NCBI GenBank assembly: GCA_009921175.1
Contig: RFYP01000002.1
Location: 1-64,000 of the forward strand
Reading direction: 5' to 3'
Source: Flavobacteriia bacterium
Lineage (GTDB): Bacteria; Bacteroidota; Bacteroidia; Flavobacteriales; Flavobacteriaceae
Length of the DNA: 64,000 nt
Shown here piece after piece: positions 37,440 through 46,716 of the stretch (the first letter of the stretch is position 1; each line of letters opens with the position of its first letter). Under the pieces are notes generated by a model. The model made no database searches, was not told the DNA's origin, and saw nothing but the letters and a program-made list of their open reading frames with translations. A program made the position numbers and the translations under genes.

Positions 37440-38054
37440 ATGCAGATCAAATCTGCTGTTTTTGTCGAGAGTAACACCAATGTCGCACAATGCCCACAAG
37501 GGCCTTTTCCTGACTTTGCGTTTATTGGACGTTCGAACGTGGGTAAATCTTCGTTAATCAACGCGCTTTGCCAACGAAAAAACCTGGCCAAGACCTCTTC
37601 AAGACCCGGTAAAACACAGCTTATCAATCATTTTTTAATCAACGAAAAATGGTATTTGGTCGATCTGCCCGGCTATGGCTATGCGCGGGTATCCAAAAAA
37701 ACCAAAGAAAAATTCCAATCCTATATCACCGCCTATTTTAAAGCACGTAAACAATTGGTTTGCGCCTTCGTCTTGGTGGATGTTCGGCATGAGCCCCAAC
37801 CGATCGATATCGACTTTTTGACTTGGTTGGGCAATGAACAACTGCCCTTTGCACTGGTTTTTACCAAAGCCGATAAACTAAAACCCAAGGCATTGACAAA
37901 CAAAGTGGACCACTATTTGGAACACCTAAAAGCTCAATGGGAAAGCCTGCCGCCCTATTTTGTAACTTCTGCCAGTCAGGCAATAGGACTCGATGCACTC
38001 AAAGCGTATATCGATCAAGTCCTGACAGAACTCGAAGGACTTAATGTTTTTTAA
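37440..38054 (+). CDS. engB: Ribosome biogenesis GTPase EngB (YihA/YsxC)
   Basis: Circularly unremarkable small GTPase of 204 residues involved in 50S maturation. G1 IGRSNVGKSSLINAL, G2 region SSRPGKTQLINHF, G3 DLPGYGYARV, G4 TKADKL and G5 TSAS are all present. Start ATG 37440, five bases after the hydrolase stop. Its 3' end overlaps convergent gldC by 14 bases. Confidence 0.95.
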   Translation: MQIKSAVFVESNTNVAQCPQGPFPDFAFIGRSNVGKSSLINALCQRKNLAKTSSRPGKTQLINHFLINEKWYLVDLPGYGYARVSKKTKEKFQSYITAYFKARKQLVCAFVLVDVRHEPQPIDIDFLTWLGNEQLPFALVFTKADKLKPKALTNKVDHYLEHLKAQWESLPPYFVTSASQAIGLDALKAYIDQVLTELEGLNVF

Positions 38055-38379
38055 GGCCTAGCTGTTCGGCAAAAAAAGCAGAAAAATCTTTTAACGCCCC
38101 CGTCATTTTTTCATCTCCAGTGGCTCGTTGATAGGTATCGCTCATCGTCAACAGAGTTTGATGAAAAAAGTGTTGCATCTGATCCATCGGCATATCCTTT
38201 ACCCATAAATCCATTCGCAGGGTTTCTTGTTGGTCACCGTCCCAAAGCGCCAATAACATCGCTTTAGCGTCTTCATCAACCACTCCTCCATCGGGAGCAG
38301 ACCACTTTATGTGTTCAGGAATTTTGTTTTCGTCCAAACTCACTTCTATAGTAATCGGACTAACTTTAGTTGCTGCCAT
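38041..38379 (-). CDS. gldC: Gliding motility protein GldC
   Basis: Small cytoplasmic protein of 112 residues (SPITIEVSLDENKIPEHIKWSA and MDLWVKDMPMDQMQ) that matches GldC. In F. johnsoniae gldC lies beside gldB and its loss reduces but does not abolish gliding. The ATG overlaps the gldB stop as TAATG. No catalytic motif is seen. Confidence 0.9.
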   Translation of the reverse strand: MAATKVSPITIEVSLDENKIPEHIKWSAPDGGVVDEDAKAMLLALWDGDQQETLRMDLWVKDMPMDQMQHFFHQTLLTMSDTYQRATGDEKMTGALKDFSAFFAEQLGLKKH

Positions 38380-39377
38380 TAGCGCTTGGGTTTATAATTA
38401 GATGCGTTAAATAAGGTTTGTGCAGGAAGACCCATCCACGCATTAAGCGATTCGGGGTTGTTTTTTTCGACATAGGAAAGGATGATTTGGGCCCCCAGCC
38501 AGCGACCGATACGTCCGGGCGATTCATTGTCGATTTCTAAATAAAATTTGGAAAAGGGCGCCGGGGCGACAAAGCGATCTTGCAGTTCGGGGTCGGGATC
38601 AAACAAGATTTGCTTTTCGATAAAATATTGCCAAATATAGCGTTCATTGTCTTGAACCCATTGCTCTTGTTCAGCGGTATATCCATGCAAATCTGCAGTA
38701 GCCGTATGCGGCAAAAAAAGGGATTGGATATAAAACAACTTTCCGTAATAGAGCATCGCAGCGAGCAGGCTTCGTTCTTGAGGTTGAGGAACCATCGTTT
38801 CGGCAATCTTTTCAGCCACATGAACCGGGATGAACCGGGCATCCATTTGTTCCCGGACATAGCTTGGAATCCCCTCATAAAGCGAATGATTTTCACCTAA
38901 ATAGGTGTCTAAAGAAATCAGTAAAAGGCTATCGGCAAAGAGGGTTTTACTTTGATAATCTACATTATTGATCAATCCGATGGTATGAGGAACCCGAAAT
39001 TTGGGATACCTATGGGTAATGTGCTTAAAGAGATGGGTTAGCGCTTCTTCTAACGCATGGGCTTGGTCAAATTTTTCATTTACAGCGGCTTGTAGCAAAA
39101 GTTGCAAACTGTCTTTTTGCCGTCGAATCCATACGCTGTCAGAAAACTGCTCCGGAAACAGGTAAGGATATCGTGCTTTAAGTGCGGGGATGTCTTCGGG
39201 TTCCGCCTGATGAAATTGAAGGTCAAAACGATCAATTTTCAATTGGATGGGGAGTGCCTCTAAAGCTTGTTCATTTTCATCTACCCCAGCACAGCCCACC
39301 AAAAATGAAAAAATCAAAATCGACACGTAGCGGCATTGCGAAAAACACAATTCCTTAAGAAACATCAGCTTTATCAT
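38379..39377 (-). CDS. gldB: Gliding motility lipoprotein GldB
   Basis: Lipoprotein of up to 332 residues required for gliding in F. johnsoniae. A signal segment (YVSILIFSFLVGC) ends in a lipobox with Cys near residue 29. The body contains the GldB family features PYLFPEQFSDSVW, LISLDTYLG, YEGIPSYV and AMLYYGKLFYI, and resembles DUF2268-type, protease-like sequences. ATG 39377 or ATG 39365 may be the start. The gene is divergent from nadE, an order common in the family. Gliding also needs genes not in this window. Confidence 0.9.
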   Translation of the reverse strand: MIKLMFLKELCFSQCRYVSILIFSFLVGCAGVDENEQALEALPIQLKIDRFDLQFHQAEPEDIPALKARYPYLFPEQFSDSVWIRRQKDSLQLLLQAAVNEKFDQAHALEEALTHLFKHITHRYPKFRVPHTIGLINNVDYQSKTLFADSLLLISLDTYLGENHSLYEGIPSYVREQMDARFIPVHVAEKIAETMVPQPQERSLLAAMLYYGKLFYIQSLFLPHTATADLHGYTAEQEQWVQDNERYIWQYFIEKQILFDPDPELQDRFVAPAPFSKFYLEIDNESPGRIGRWLGAQIILSYVEKNNPESLNAWMGLPAQTLFNASNYKPKR

Positions 39378-39440
39378 GGGCTAGAACAAGTGAAAGGCTT
39401 ATTTTTACACAAAAATATAAAGGAAAATACGTATTCCGCT

Positions 39441-40238
39441 ATGAAATCTCCCGAAAAAGTAAAAGATCATATTGTGCAATGGTTGATCGACTATGCGCAA
39501 AATGCCCAAATGAAAGGTTTTGTCGTAGGTGTTTCAGGCGGAATTGACTCTGCGGTTACTTCGACCCTCTGCGCTTTAACAGGTCTGGAGGTGCTTTGCT
39601 TGGAAATGCCCATACATCAGCATCCCGATCAAGTGTCAAGGGCCCAGCAACACATCAACCTGCTTACAGAGAACCATCCGAATGTCAAGGGGCAAACCGT
39701 CGACCTCACGCCCTTGTATGATCAATTTGTAAGTATGCTCCCCCCTTTATCCGATGAACAAGCGGCCGATCAATTTTTGAGCTTGGCCAATACCCGCGCC
39801 CGACTGCGCATGAGCACCTTGTATTATTTTGCGGGTTTGCTCCGCTATTTGGTGGCCGGTACCGGAAACAGAGTTGAAGACTTTGGTGTAGGTTTTTATA
39901 CCAAATACGGAGACGGAGGTGTGGATCTCAGCCCCATTGCTGATCTGCTCAAAACACACGTATTTGCCCTAGGCAAACACCTCGGTGTAGATCAAAGCAT
40001 ACTCGACGCACCACCCACAGACGGGCTTTGGGAAGACAACCGTACTGACGAACAACAAATAGGCACCAGTTATAGCGCACTTGAGTGGGCCATGGAATCA
40101 CAAGCTAAAAAACTCGACCCTGCACAGATGACGTCCCAACAAAAAAAGGATTTTGACATCTATCTCACATTCAACCGGCAAAACCAACACAAAATGTTGC
40201 CCATCCCCGTTTGCCAAATTCCAAAGGCTTTTTTGTAA
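39441..40238 (+). CDS. nadE: NH3-dependent NAD synthetase
   Basis: Amidates nicotinic acid adenine dinucleotide to NAD+ with ammonia and ATP. 265 residues, no glutaminase domain. P-loop GVSGGIDSAV, NTRARLRMSTLYYFA, GTGNRVEDFGVGFYTKYGDGGVDLSPIADL and DAPPTDGLWEDNRTDEQQIG are the family hallmarks. The track starts at 39336 inside gldB; ATG 39441 gives the normal length. Convergent with dnaG after 56 bases. Confidence 0.95.
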   Translation: MKSPEKVKDHIVQWLIDYAQNAQMKGFVVGVSGGIDSAVTSTLCALTGLEVLCLEMPIHQHPDQVSRAQQHINLLTENHPNVKGQTVDLTPLYDQFVSMLPPLSDEQAADQFLSLANTRARLRMSTLYYFAGLLRYLVAGTGNRVEDFGVGFYTKYGDGGVDLSPIADLLKTHVFALGKHLGVDQSILDAPPTDGLWEDNRTDEQQIGTSYSALEWAMESQAKKLDPAQMTSQQKKDFDIYLTFNRQNQHKMLPIPVCQIPKAFL

Positions 40239-40264
40239 TACCCCAACCTTAAAGCAAGCTTCTG

Positions 40265-40279
40265 GGTTAATTTTTAACC
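40265..40279. other. Small perfect hairpin between nadE and dnaG
   Basis: GGTTAA, loop TTT, TTAACC in the 56-base convergent gap. Symmetric, AT-rich and without a T tract; it could act as a weak two-way terminator, but that is a guess. Confidence 0.3.
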
Positions 40280-40294
40280 AAAGTACTAAATCGT

Positions 40295-42259
40295 CTAAAG
40301 CACCCGATCCAACCGTTTGGAAACCAAGGTTCGCAAGGTCAAATAACTTTTGATTTCCTCCAGTTGCTCACTGTGATCTAGTATCGCTGCTTCTTCCTGG
40401 GTTTGCTTTTGAAGCTCATGTATCTTTTGATCGATCAAATGCCGACGTAAGGACAGAATGGTTTCGGACACCATCCGAGCAAGTTCTTTTTCTTTGGGTT
40501 TGACAAAAATATTTTTGCGGTCCCAGCGATCCAAACGATAGTTTTCGTCTTGCATCAAGATATCCGAAATCACCTGATTAAACTGCATGTCATCGGACTG
40601 CATCAGTCTTTCGGGCAGTACTTTTTCCTCTTTTTGATAGGTCTGTATAAGGCTATAGTACAAGGACTTAAAATTGGGGTCGGCAAATTCAATTTCATCT
40701 TGTTGTAGGTCTAAAAATATCTTTTCATACACCTTAGATGAGATTTTTTGAGCGGTCTCGGCCAGGGCACCTTGGTCATTTTTTTGAAGAAAAACTTCTT
40801 CAAACTCGACCTCTGCACCCCCGTACTGTAACAACAAAGCGATGATTTGACGTTCCAGTTCATAGGCGCGGTTGATTTTGGTCGGAGCAACCGGCGGAGA
40901 AACCACCTGCATTTGTGGGGTCGCTTGAGGGCGTCTTGACGTAGGTTTATCTTTTTGGTGCAACAATTGGGCCAGTGCACTAAACAACACCCCTTCGGAA
41001 ACGCCTAACAAACTAGCACATCGCTGCACATATAGCTCCCGTTGGATTCCGTCCGGTATCTTGGAAATACTGGTCACAATTTCTCGAATGGTCTGGGCTT
41101 TTTGGGCGGGGTCGTCTGCGGCATCGGCCACCAGCAGCGAGGCCTTAAATTGTATAAAATCTTTGGCTTCTTCTTGTAGGTATTCTTCTATGGCCTCTTT
41201 AGAACGGTTTTTACAAAAACTATCCGGGTCTTCCCCTTCGGGAAAAGCACATACCTTGACGTGCATTCCCTCTTCGAGGATAAGGTCTATTCCTCTGAGC
41301 GATGCGCGCAATCCGGCCGCATCACCGTCGAACAGGACCACGATCTGGTTTGTAAGTCTGCGAATAAGCCGAATTTGTTCAGCCGTTAGGGCCGTTCCCG
41401 AAGAAGCCACCACATTTTCGATACCCGACTGATGCATTTGAAGCACATCGGTATAACCCTCTACCAAATAACAACAATCTTCTTTGGCGATGGCCTTTTT
41501 GGATTCAAATAAGCCATAAAGCACTTTACTTTTATGGTAAATGGGGCTTTCGGGCGAATTGAGGTATTTGGCTACTTTGGTTTTGGAGGAAAGGATACGC
41601 CCGCCAAATCCTTGGATACGCCCCGACATGGAGCGTATGGGAAACATCACCCGTGCACGAAAACGATCGATGGGTGGGCCCTGAGCTTCATTGACCAAAC
41701 TCAGTCCGGTCGCTTCGAGAAATTCCAACGAATAGCCCTTTGACTGGGCGGCTTCAGTTAGGGCTGTTTTGGATTCGGGCGCATAGCCCAACCCAAAGGC
41801 CTTGATGGTCTGCTCGGTAAACCCTCGTTCTTGAAAGTACGACAAGCCAATCGACTTGCCTTCTTGGGTGTCCCAAAGTTGTTCTTGATAAAAAGTTGCC
41901 GCATATTGCGCCACCAAATACATACTCTCCTGCTGGCTACGCTGTTCTTTTTCGGCATCGGATTGTTGGGTTTCTTCAATCTCGATATTGTATTTTTTGG
42001 CGAGATAACGAATGGCTTCGGGATAACTAAAATGTTCGTGCTCCATCAGAAAGGCAATCACGTTACCTCCTTTGCCACTACTGAAGTCTTTCCAAATTTG
42101 CTTGACCGGTGATACCATAAAGCTCGGGGTGCGCTCTTGTGAAAACGGACTGAGACCTTTGTAATTGGATCCTGACTTTTTAAGCGCCACAAAATCACCG
42201 ATTACCTCCTCTACACGAGCGGTTTCATATACCTGATCTATGGTGGATTTACTGATCAA
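40295..42259 (-). CDS. dnaG: DNA primase DnaG lacking zinc-finger ligands
   Basis: Synthesises RNA primers at the fork. Domains: an N-terminal CHC2-like fold, the RNA polymerase core with TOPRIM (CYLVEGYTDVLQMHQ, LFDGDAAG) and a C-terminal DnaB-interaction region. The CHC2 module normally binds zinc with Cys/His/Cys/Cys; here NYKGLSPFSQERTPSFMVS and DFSSGKGGNVIAF hold Ser or Phe at those places. The same loss is, to my knowledge, general in flavobacteria. The start I choose is TTG 42259 (then ISKSTIDQVYETA, as in relatives, 654 residues); TTG 42295 is the track start. Confidence 0.93.
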   Translation of the reverse strand: MISKSTIDQVYETARVEEVIGDFVALKKSGSNYKGLSPFSQERTPSFMVSPVKQIWKDFSSGKGGNVIAFLMEHEHFSYPEAIRYLAKKYNIEIEETQQSDAEKEQRSQQESMYLVAQYAATFYQEQLWDTQEGKSIGLSYFQERGFTEQTIKAFGLGYAPESKTALTEAAQSKGYSLEFLEATGLSLVNEAQGPPIDRFRARVMFPIRSMSGRIQGFGGRILSSKTKVAKYLNSPESPIYHKSKVLYGLFESKKAIAKEDCCYLVEGYTDVLQMHQSGIENVVASSGTALTAEQIRLIRRLTNQIVVLFDGDAAGLRASLRGIDLILEEGMHVKVCAFPEGEDPDSFCKNRSKEAIEEYLQEEAKDFIQFKASLLVADAADDPAQKAQTIREIVTSISKIPDGIQRELYVQRCASLLGVSEGVLFSALAQLLHQKDKPTSRRPQATPQMQVVSPPVAPTKINRAYELERQIIALLLQYGGAEVEFEEVFLQKNDQGALAETAQKISSKVYEKIFLDLQQDEIEFADPNFKSLYYSLIQTYQKEEKVLPERLMQSDDMQFNQVISDILMQDENYRLDRWDRKNIFVKPKEKELARMVSETILSLRRHLIDQKIHELQKQTQEEAAILDHSEQLEEIKSYLTLRTLVSKRLDRVL

Positions 42260-42304
42260 TGCACGGGTTTTGTATAAAAATAAACTTTTTGTCAAAAAGC
42301 AGCA

Positions 42305-43282
42305 CTAATGCTTACGGTCTATGACATAATTAAGCATGAGTTCAAGGGATTCACGGTAGTCACTTTGGGGATAATCGGCCAAAATATCCAGGGCTTTTTG
42401 TTGGTAAATTTTCATTTGGGCAACCGCATAGTCTAGTCCACCCAGGGTTTTGACTTGTTCGATGAGTTGTTTCACCGCCGCTTTGTCGGTATTTTTGTTT
42501 TTGACCACATTGATCATCTGTTTGCGTTGGCTGGCTGACGCTTGCTGCAGGGCATGAATCAAAGGGAGTGTCATCTTTTGTTCTTTGATGTCTATGCCTA
42601 GTGGTTTACCGATTTTGGCTGTGCCGTAGTCAAACAAATCGTCTTTAATCTGAAAGGCCATCCCAATGGTTTCGCCAAACAAACGCATTTTTTCTACATC
42701 GGTGGCAGGAGCATTGACCGATTGGGCGCCCATTTCACAGCACGTAGCCAAAAGAGTGGCTGTTTTTTGTCGGATGATTTCGTAGTACACCTCCTCTGTA
42801 ATGTCCAAATGCCTAGATTTTTCGATTTGTAGCAATTCACCTTGACTCATTTCGCGAACTGCCACAGAAATGATTTTTAGCAGATCAAAGTCTTCGTGCT
42901 CGACGGTGAGCAACTGGCCTTTGGACAATAGAAAATCACCGACCAAAACGGCAATTTTATTTTTCCATAGGGCGTTAACCGAAAAAAATCCACGCCGTTG
43001 GTGGCTGTCGTCAATCACATCGTCATGGACCAAAGTCGCTGTATGAATCAGTTCGATAACTGCGGCTCCACGATAGACCCGTTCGGTTACTTTGCCCTTG
43101 CCCAGCATTTTGGCCACCAAAAAAACAAACATAGGGCGCATTTGCTTGCCTTTTCTATTCACGATAAAGTGGGTAATTCGATTGATTAGGGCGACATTCG
43201 AAGACATCGAAGCGGTAAACTTTTGTTCAAAAAGTTCCATTTCTTCATAAATCGGGGCTTTTATCCTTTCAACAGCTTTCAT
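42305..43282 (-). CDS. Trans-isoprenyl (polyprenyl) diphosphate synthase
   Basis: Condenses isopentenyl diphosphate units to make the long-chain tail, most likely for menaquinone. 325 residues, all-alpha, with the first aspartate-rich motif LVHDDVIDDSHQRRG and the second FQIKDDLFDYG. The N-terminus MKAVERIKAPIYEEMELFEQKF fits flavobacterial polyprenyl synthetases. The track start at 43294 is a TTG inside the promoter; ATG 43282 is used. Chain length cannot be read from sequence. Next to dnaG after 45 bases. Confidence 0.92.
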   Translation of the reverse strand: MKAVERIKAPIYEEMELFEQKFTASMSSNVALINRITHFIVNRKGKQMRPMFVFLVAKMLGKGKVTERVYRGAAVIELIHTATLVHDDVIDDSHQRRGFFSVNALWKNKIAVLVGDFLLSKGQLLTVEHEDFDLLKIISVAVREMSQGELLQIEKSRHLDITEEVYYEIIRQKTATLLATCCEMGAQSVNAPATDVEKMRLFGETIGMAFQIKDDLFDYGTAKIGKPLGIDIKEQKMTLPLIHALQQASASQRKQMINVVKNKNTDKAAVKQLIEQVKTLGGLDYAVAQMKIYQQKALDILADYPQSDYRESLELMLNYVIDRKH

Positions 43283-43291
43283 ACGACTTCC

Positions 43292-43299
43292 CAAATATA
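43292..43299 (-). promoter_or_regulatory. -7 element of the polyprenyl synthase gene
   Basis: TATATTTG on the minus strand, only 9 bases before the ATG, predicting a leader of a few bases. It overlaps the gap after the rlmN stop. No -33 TTG. Confidence 0.5.
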
Positions 43300-43306
43300 C
43301 TATTCT

Positions 43307-44365
43307 TTAGGCACTTGTTTGGGTTGTCGATCGGTTGGCCAACTGACCACAGGCCGCATCGATATCCTGCCCCCTCGAATGCCGGATGGTTACCGTAATG
43401 CGTGCCGCTTCCAATTGCGACTGATAGGCTGCAATCACCGAGTGAGGTGCTTGCTTAAACCGTGGATCGCCAATGGCATTATACTGTATCAAATTGACTT
43501 TGGTGGGTACGCGACGACAAAAAGCGACCAGCGCATCTATATCTTCTTGTTGGTCGTTGATGCCTTGCCAAACGATATATTCCAAGGTGGTTTTTTTACG
43601 TTTTTGTGCATACCAATACTGTAAGGCTTCTTCAATTTCGGACAGGGGAAACTTTTGGGCAAAAGGCATCAGTTGTTCTCGCACTGCTTGTCGGGCGCTG
43701 TGAAGGGAAAGGGCCAGTTTAAAATTCAGCGGTTCATCAGCCAATTTTCGGATCATTTTGGGCACTCCGGAGGTAGAAACGGTAATCCGTTTGGGGGACA
43801 TCCCCAATCCTTGGGGTTGGGTAATTTTGTCAATGGCTTTCAACACATTGGGGTAGTTCATCAACGGCTCGCCCATACCCATAAATACAATATTACTCAA
43901 CGGACGCTGGTAATAGAGTCTGCTTTGTTGATCAATGGCTTTGACTTGGTCAAAAATCTCATCGGCATGCAGGTTACGCATACGTTTGAGCAAGGCTGTG
44001 GCACAAAAAGTACAGTCCAAACTACAACCTACTTGCGAAGACACACAGGCTGTAGTTCGAGTAGCTGTGGGTATAAGCACCGACTCCACTACCAGACCGT
44101 CATGCAAGCGTACTGCATTTTTGATGGTGCCATCACTACTTCGTTGTTGGCGGTCGATCGCAATATGATTGATGGTAAAATGCTCAGTCAACAATTCGCG
44201 TGTAGAGACCGACAAATTAGTCATCGCCTCAAAGTCGTGTACTCCTTTTTGCCAAAGCCACTGATAAACTTGGTCTGCGCGAAATGCCCGATCCCCTTGT
44301 TGCTCAAAAAAGGTACGTAGGGCTTCCTTGTCCAAGGAACGAATGTCTTTTTTGAGCGCGGTCAT
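43307..44365 (-). CDS. rlmN: 23S rRNA (adenine(2503)-C2)/tRNA (adenine(37)-C2)-methyltransferase RlmN
   Basis: Radical SAM methyltransferase for A2503 of 23S rRNA and A37 of some tRNAs. 352 residues with the iron-sulfur motif GCSLDCTFC (CxxxCxxC), the methyl-carrying C-terminal Cys in IDAACGQLA, the other catalytic Cys in TTACVSSQ, and NIVFMGMGEPL. Normal length. Lies 8 bases after the queA stop in the same direction, so probably cotranscribed. Confidence 0.95.
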   Translation of the reverse strand: MTALKKDIRSLDKEALRTFFEQQGDRAFRADQVYQWLWQKGVHDFEAMTNLSVSTRELLTEHFTINHIAIDRQQRSSDGTIKNAVRLHDGLVVESVLIPTATRTTACVSSQVGCSLDCTFCATALLKRMRNLHADEIFDQVKAIDQQSRLYYQRPLSNIVFMGMGEPLMNYPNVLKAIDKITQPQGLGMSPKRITVSTSGVPKMIRKLADEPLNFKLALSLHSARQAVREQLMPFAQKFPLSEIEEALQYWYAQKRKKTTLEYIVWQGINDQQEDIDALVAFCRRVPTKVNLIQYNAIGDPRFKQAPHSVIAAYQSQLEAARITVTIRHSRGQDIDAACGQLANRSTTQTSA

Positions 44366-44373
44366 ATCGAGGG

Positions 44374-45423
44374 TTAAAGGATCAGCATGGCATCTCCGTA
44401 GGAGTAGAACTTATAATCTTCTTTAATTGCTTGGCGATAGGCCTCTTTGATAAAATCTGGGTCAGCAAAAGCAGAAATCATCATAAGCAGGGTCGATTTT
44501 GGTGTATGAAAATTGGTAATCATACAATTGGCTATCGAGAAATCATAAGGTGGAAAGATAAATTTATGCGTCCATCCGGTGTAAGGATTTAGGGTGCCCA
44601 TTGAAGAAACTGAACTTTCTAATCCACGCATGACGGTTGTCCCAACTGCACAAATCTTCTTTTTGTTTTTAAGGGCCATGTTTACTCGATCGGCTGCAGC
44701 TTGGTCAATAATCAGTTCTTCAGAATCCATTTTGTGTTTGGACAAATCTTCGACTTCGACAGGACTAAAAGTCCCCAAACCTACATGTAAGGTAAGTTCG
44801 GCCAAATCTACCCCTTTGATTTCGAGGCGTTTAAGCAAATGTTTGGAAAAATGCAAGCCCGCTGTAGGCGCTGCAACGGCCCCTTCATGTTTGGCATAAA
44901 TGGTTTGATAACGTTCTTTGTCTTGCGCTTCAACTTCACGCTTGATGTATTTGGGAAGGGGGGTTTGCCCCAGCTGTTTTAGCTTAGACCGAAACTCAGC
45001 ATAAGAACCGTCAAACAGAAAACGCAACGTACGTCCACGTGAGGTGGTGTTATCAATTACTTCAGCAACCAGGCTTTCGTCTTCGCCAAAATATAATTTA
45101 TTTCCGATCCGAATTTTTCGTGCCGGGTCGACCAACACGTCCCAAAGGCGTTGTTCTTCGTTGAGTTCACGCAACAAAAAAACTTCGATACGAGCGCCGG
45201 TTTTTTCTTTGTTCCCAAACAAACGCGCGGGAAATACCTTGGTGTTATTTAACACCATGACATCGCCTTCGTCAAAAAAATTGATGACATCCTTAAAAAT
45301 ATGGTGCTCAATGGTTTTCTTTTCGCGGTTGAGGACCATCAGGCGAGATTCGTCTCGGTCTTCTGCCGGGTGTTGCGCTAATAGGGATTTGGGAAGATTA
45401 AAATTAAAATCGGAGAGTTTCAT
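44374..45423 (-). CDS. queA: S-adenosylmethionine:tRNA ribosyltransferase-isomerase
   Basis: Makes epoxyqueuosine in tRNA by transferring the ribosyl group of SAM. 349 residues with [45 protein letters not shown] and VGLGTFSPV. The track start at 45471 is a long upstream reading; ATG 45423 fits the family ([11 protein letters not shown]) and lies behind a good promoter. Other queuosine genes are not in the window. Confidence 0.95.
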   Translation of the reverse strand: MKLSDFNFNLPKSLLAQHPAEDRDESRLMVLNREKKTIEHHIFKDVINFFDEGDVMVLNNTKVFPARLFGNKEKTGARIEVFLLRELNEEQRLWDVLVDPARKIRIGNKLYFGEDESLVAEVIDNTTSRGRTLRFLFDGSYAEFRSKLKQLGQTPLPKYIKREVEAQDKERYQTIYAKHEGAVAAPTAGLHFSKHLLKRLEIKGVDLAELTLHVGLGTFSPVEVEDLSKHKMDSEELIIDQAAADRVNMALKNKKKICAVGTTVMRGLESSVSSMGTLNPYTGWTHKFIFPPYDFSIANCMITNFHTPKSTLLMMISAFADPDFIKEAYRQAIKEDYKFYSYGDAMLIL

Positions 45424-45439
45424 ATATTTTTCAAAAGTG

Positions 45440-45471
45440 CAAATATAGGTTTTGACAAGGGGGGTTGTCAA
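45440..45471 (-). promoter_or_regulatory. queA promoter
   Basis: On the minus strand TTG (45469-45471), 21 bases, TATATTTG (45440-45447), 16 bases before the ATG. The -33 TTG is the first half of the palindrome listed next. Confidence 0.6.
45452..45471. promoter_or_regulatory. Palindrome overlapping the queA -33 region
   Basis: Perfect inverted repeat TTGACAA, six G, TTGTCAA (read on the plus strand), in the 60-base aroA-queA gap. There is no T tract, so it is a poor terminator; an operator for a dimeric regulator, or a hairpin at the 3' end of the aroA mRNA, both fit. Confidence 0.5.
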
Positions 45472-45483
45472 GGTTTTTAGGGA

Positions 45484-46716
45484 TTATTTTGGTAAGCCCT
45501 CAAGATCAAATTGCAAGGTCCTAAGGTCGTCCCAATAGGAAGGGTAGGATTTGCTTACCACATCGGCCTCTTGTATGGATAGCGGAACCTTTAACGCCAG
45601 GGGAGCAAAAGCAAGGGCCATACGGTGATCTTTGTAGGTGGCTATAGACACTCCCGCCCGAAGATTTGCATGAGGGTGAAGGTGTAAACTATCTTGGGTA
45701 ATTTGAACTTGGGCACCCAATTTTTGCAATTCATTTTGCAGGGCCACCAAGCGGTCGGTTTCTTTGATTTTTAATGTATGTAAACCGGTTAGCGTACAGC
45801 CAACCCCCAAGGCTACACAACTCACCGCAATGGTTTGGGCAATATCCGGTGCGTTGACCAAGTCCAATCGGAGTTCTTCGGGTAACGTAAAATCGGAGAT
45901 TTTGGTCAGTACCAAGCAATCGCCATCAAACTGCGAGGCCACCCCTAGCTGTCGATAGATTTTTTGTAAAACAGCGTCGCCCTGAAGGCTATCTTTACGG
46001 TAGTGGGACAGGCGGATGCTCCCACTTTTTGCTATCGCTAAAATACTGTATAAATAAGAAGCCGAACTCCAATCGGATTCTACAGCCGTTTCTATGGGGG
46101 CAATGGATGGGGTATGGGCCACCCTAATGGTGTTGCCGACAAAAGTATTTGCTAATCCCATGCGTTCCATCAATCGACTGGTCATTTGAATGTAAGGAAT
46201 GGAGGTAATGGTTCCCTCCAAATCGATACGAAGTCCGTTGGGCAGTTTTCCGCCTATCAACATCAAGGCGGTGATGTATTGACTACTCACCGAAGCAGGT
46301 AAAGTGATATGATCAGCATTTAAAAGAGTGGGGGTGATTTCCAGTGGTGGGTAACCTGTTGTTTTGGCGTAGCTGATCTGGGCGCCCATTTTTTGGAGGG
46401 CATCGACCAATACCTCGATGGGGCGCTCTTGCATCCGTTGCGAACCCGTCAAAATCCGTTTTGTATTTCCATAGGCTGCAAAATACGCAGTAAGAAAACG
46501 CATGGCTGTACCGGCATGATGAATATCGATGGTATTTTCGGTACTGCTTAGGGCTTTTTGCAAGACCTGCGTATCATCGGAATTCGATAGATTGGTGATG
46601 GTGAGCTGAGGGTACAGGGCCTGTAAAATAAGCAAACGGTTAGATTCACTCTTGGACCCGGTAATGGTGAGCTCACATTGGCAAATTGCCGTGGGATGTT
46701 GCAGGGAAAGGGTCAT
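45484..46716 (-). CDS. aroA: 3-phosphoshikimate 1-carboxyvinyltransferase (EPSP synthase)
   Basis: Sixth step of the shikimate pathway, adding enolpyruvate from PEP to shikimate-3-phosphate. 410 residues with GSKSESNRLLIL, HAGTAMRFL, LTGSQRMQERP, SSQYITALML, ESDWSSASY and YKDHRMALAFA. The family fold is clear although residues differ from E. coli (GSKS is followed by E in place of I or V). Overlaps the upstream MazG-like gene by 4 bases (ATGA). Confidence 0.94.
   Translation of the reverse strand: MTLSLQHPTAICQCELTITGSKSESNRLLILQALYPQLTITNLSNSDDTQVLQKALSSTENTIDIHHAGTAMRFLTAYFAAYGNTKRILTGSQRMQERPIEVLVDALQKMGAQISYAKTTGYPPLEITPTLLNADHITLPASVSSQYITALMLIGGKLPNGLRIDLEGTITSIPYIQMTSRLMERMGLANTFVGNTIRVAHTPSIAPIETAVESDWSSASYLYSILAIAKSGSIRLSHYRKDSLQGDAVLQKIYRQLGVASQFDGDCLVLTKISDFTLPEELRLDLVNAPDIAQTIAVSCVALGVGCTLTGLHTLKIKETDRLVALQNELQKLGAQVQITQDSLHLHPHANLRAGVSIATYKDHRMALAFAPLALKVPLSIQEADVVSKSYPSYWDDLRTLQFDLEGLPK

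Noticed and set aside
43655-44320. 221-residue ORF on the plus strand
   Set aside because: Lies entirely antisense to rlmN, which has all catalytic motifs; the translation shows no family features.
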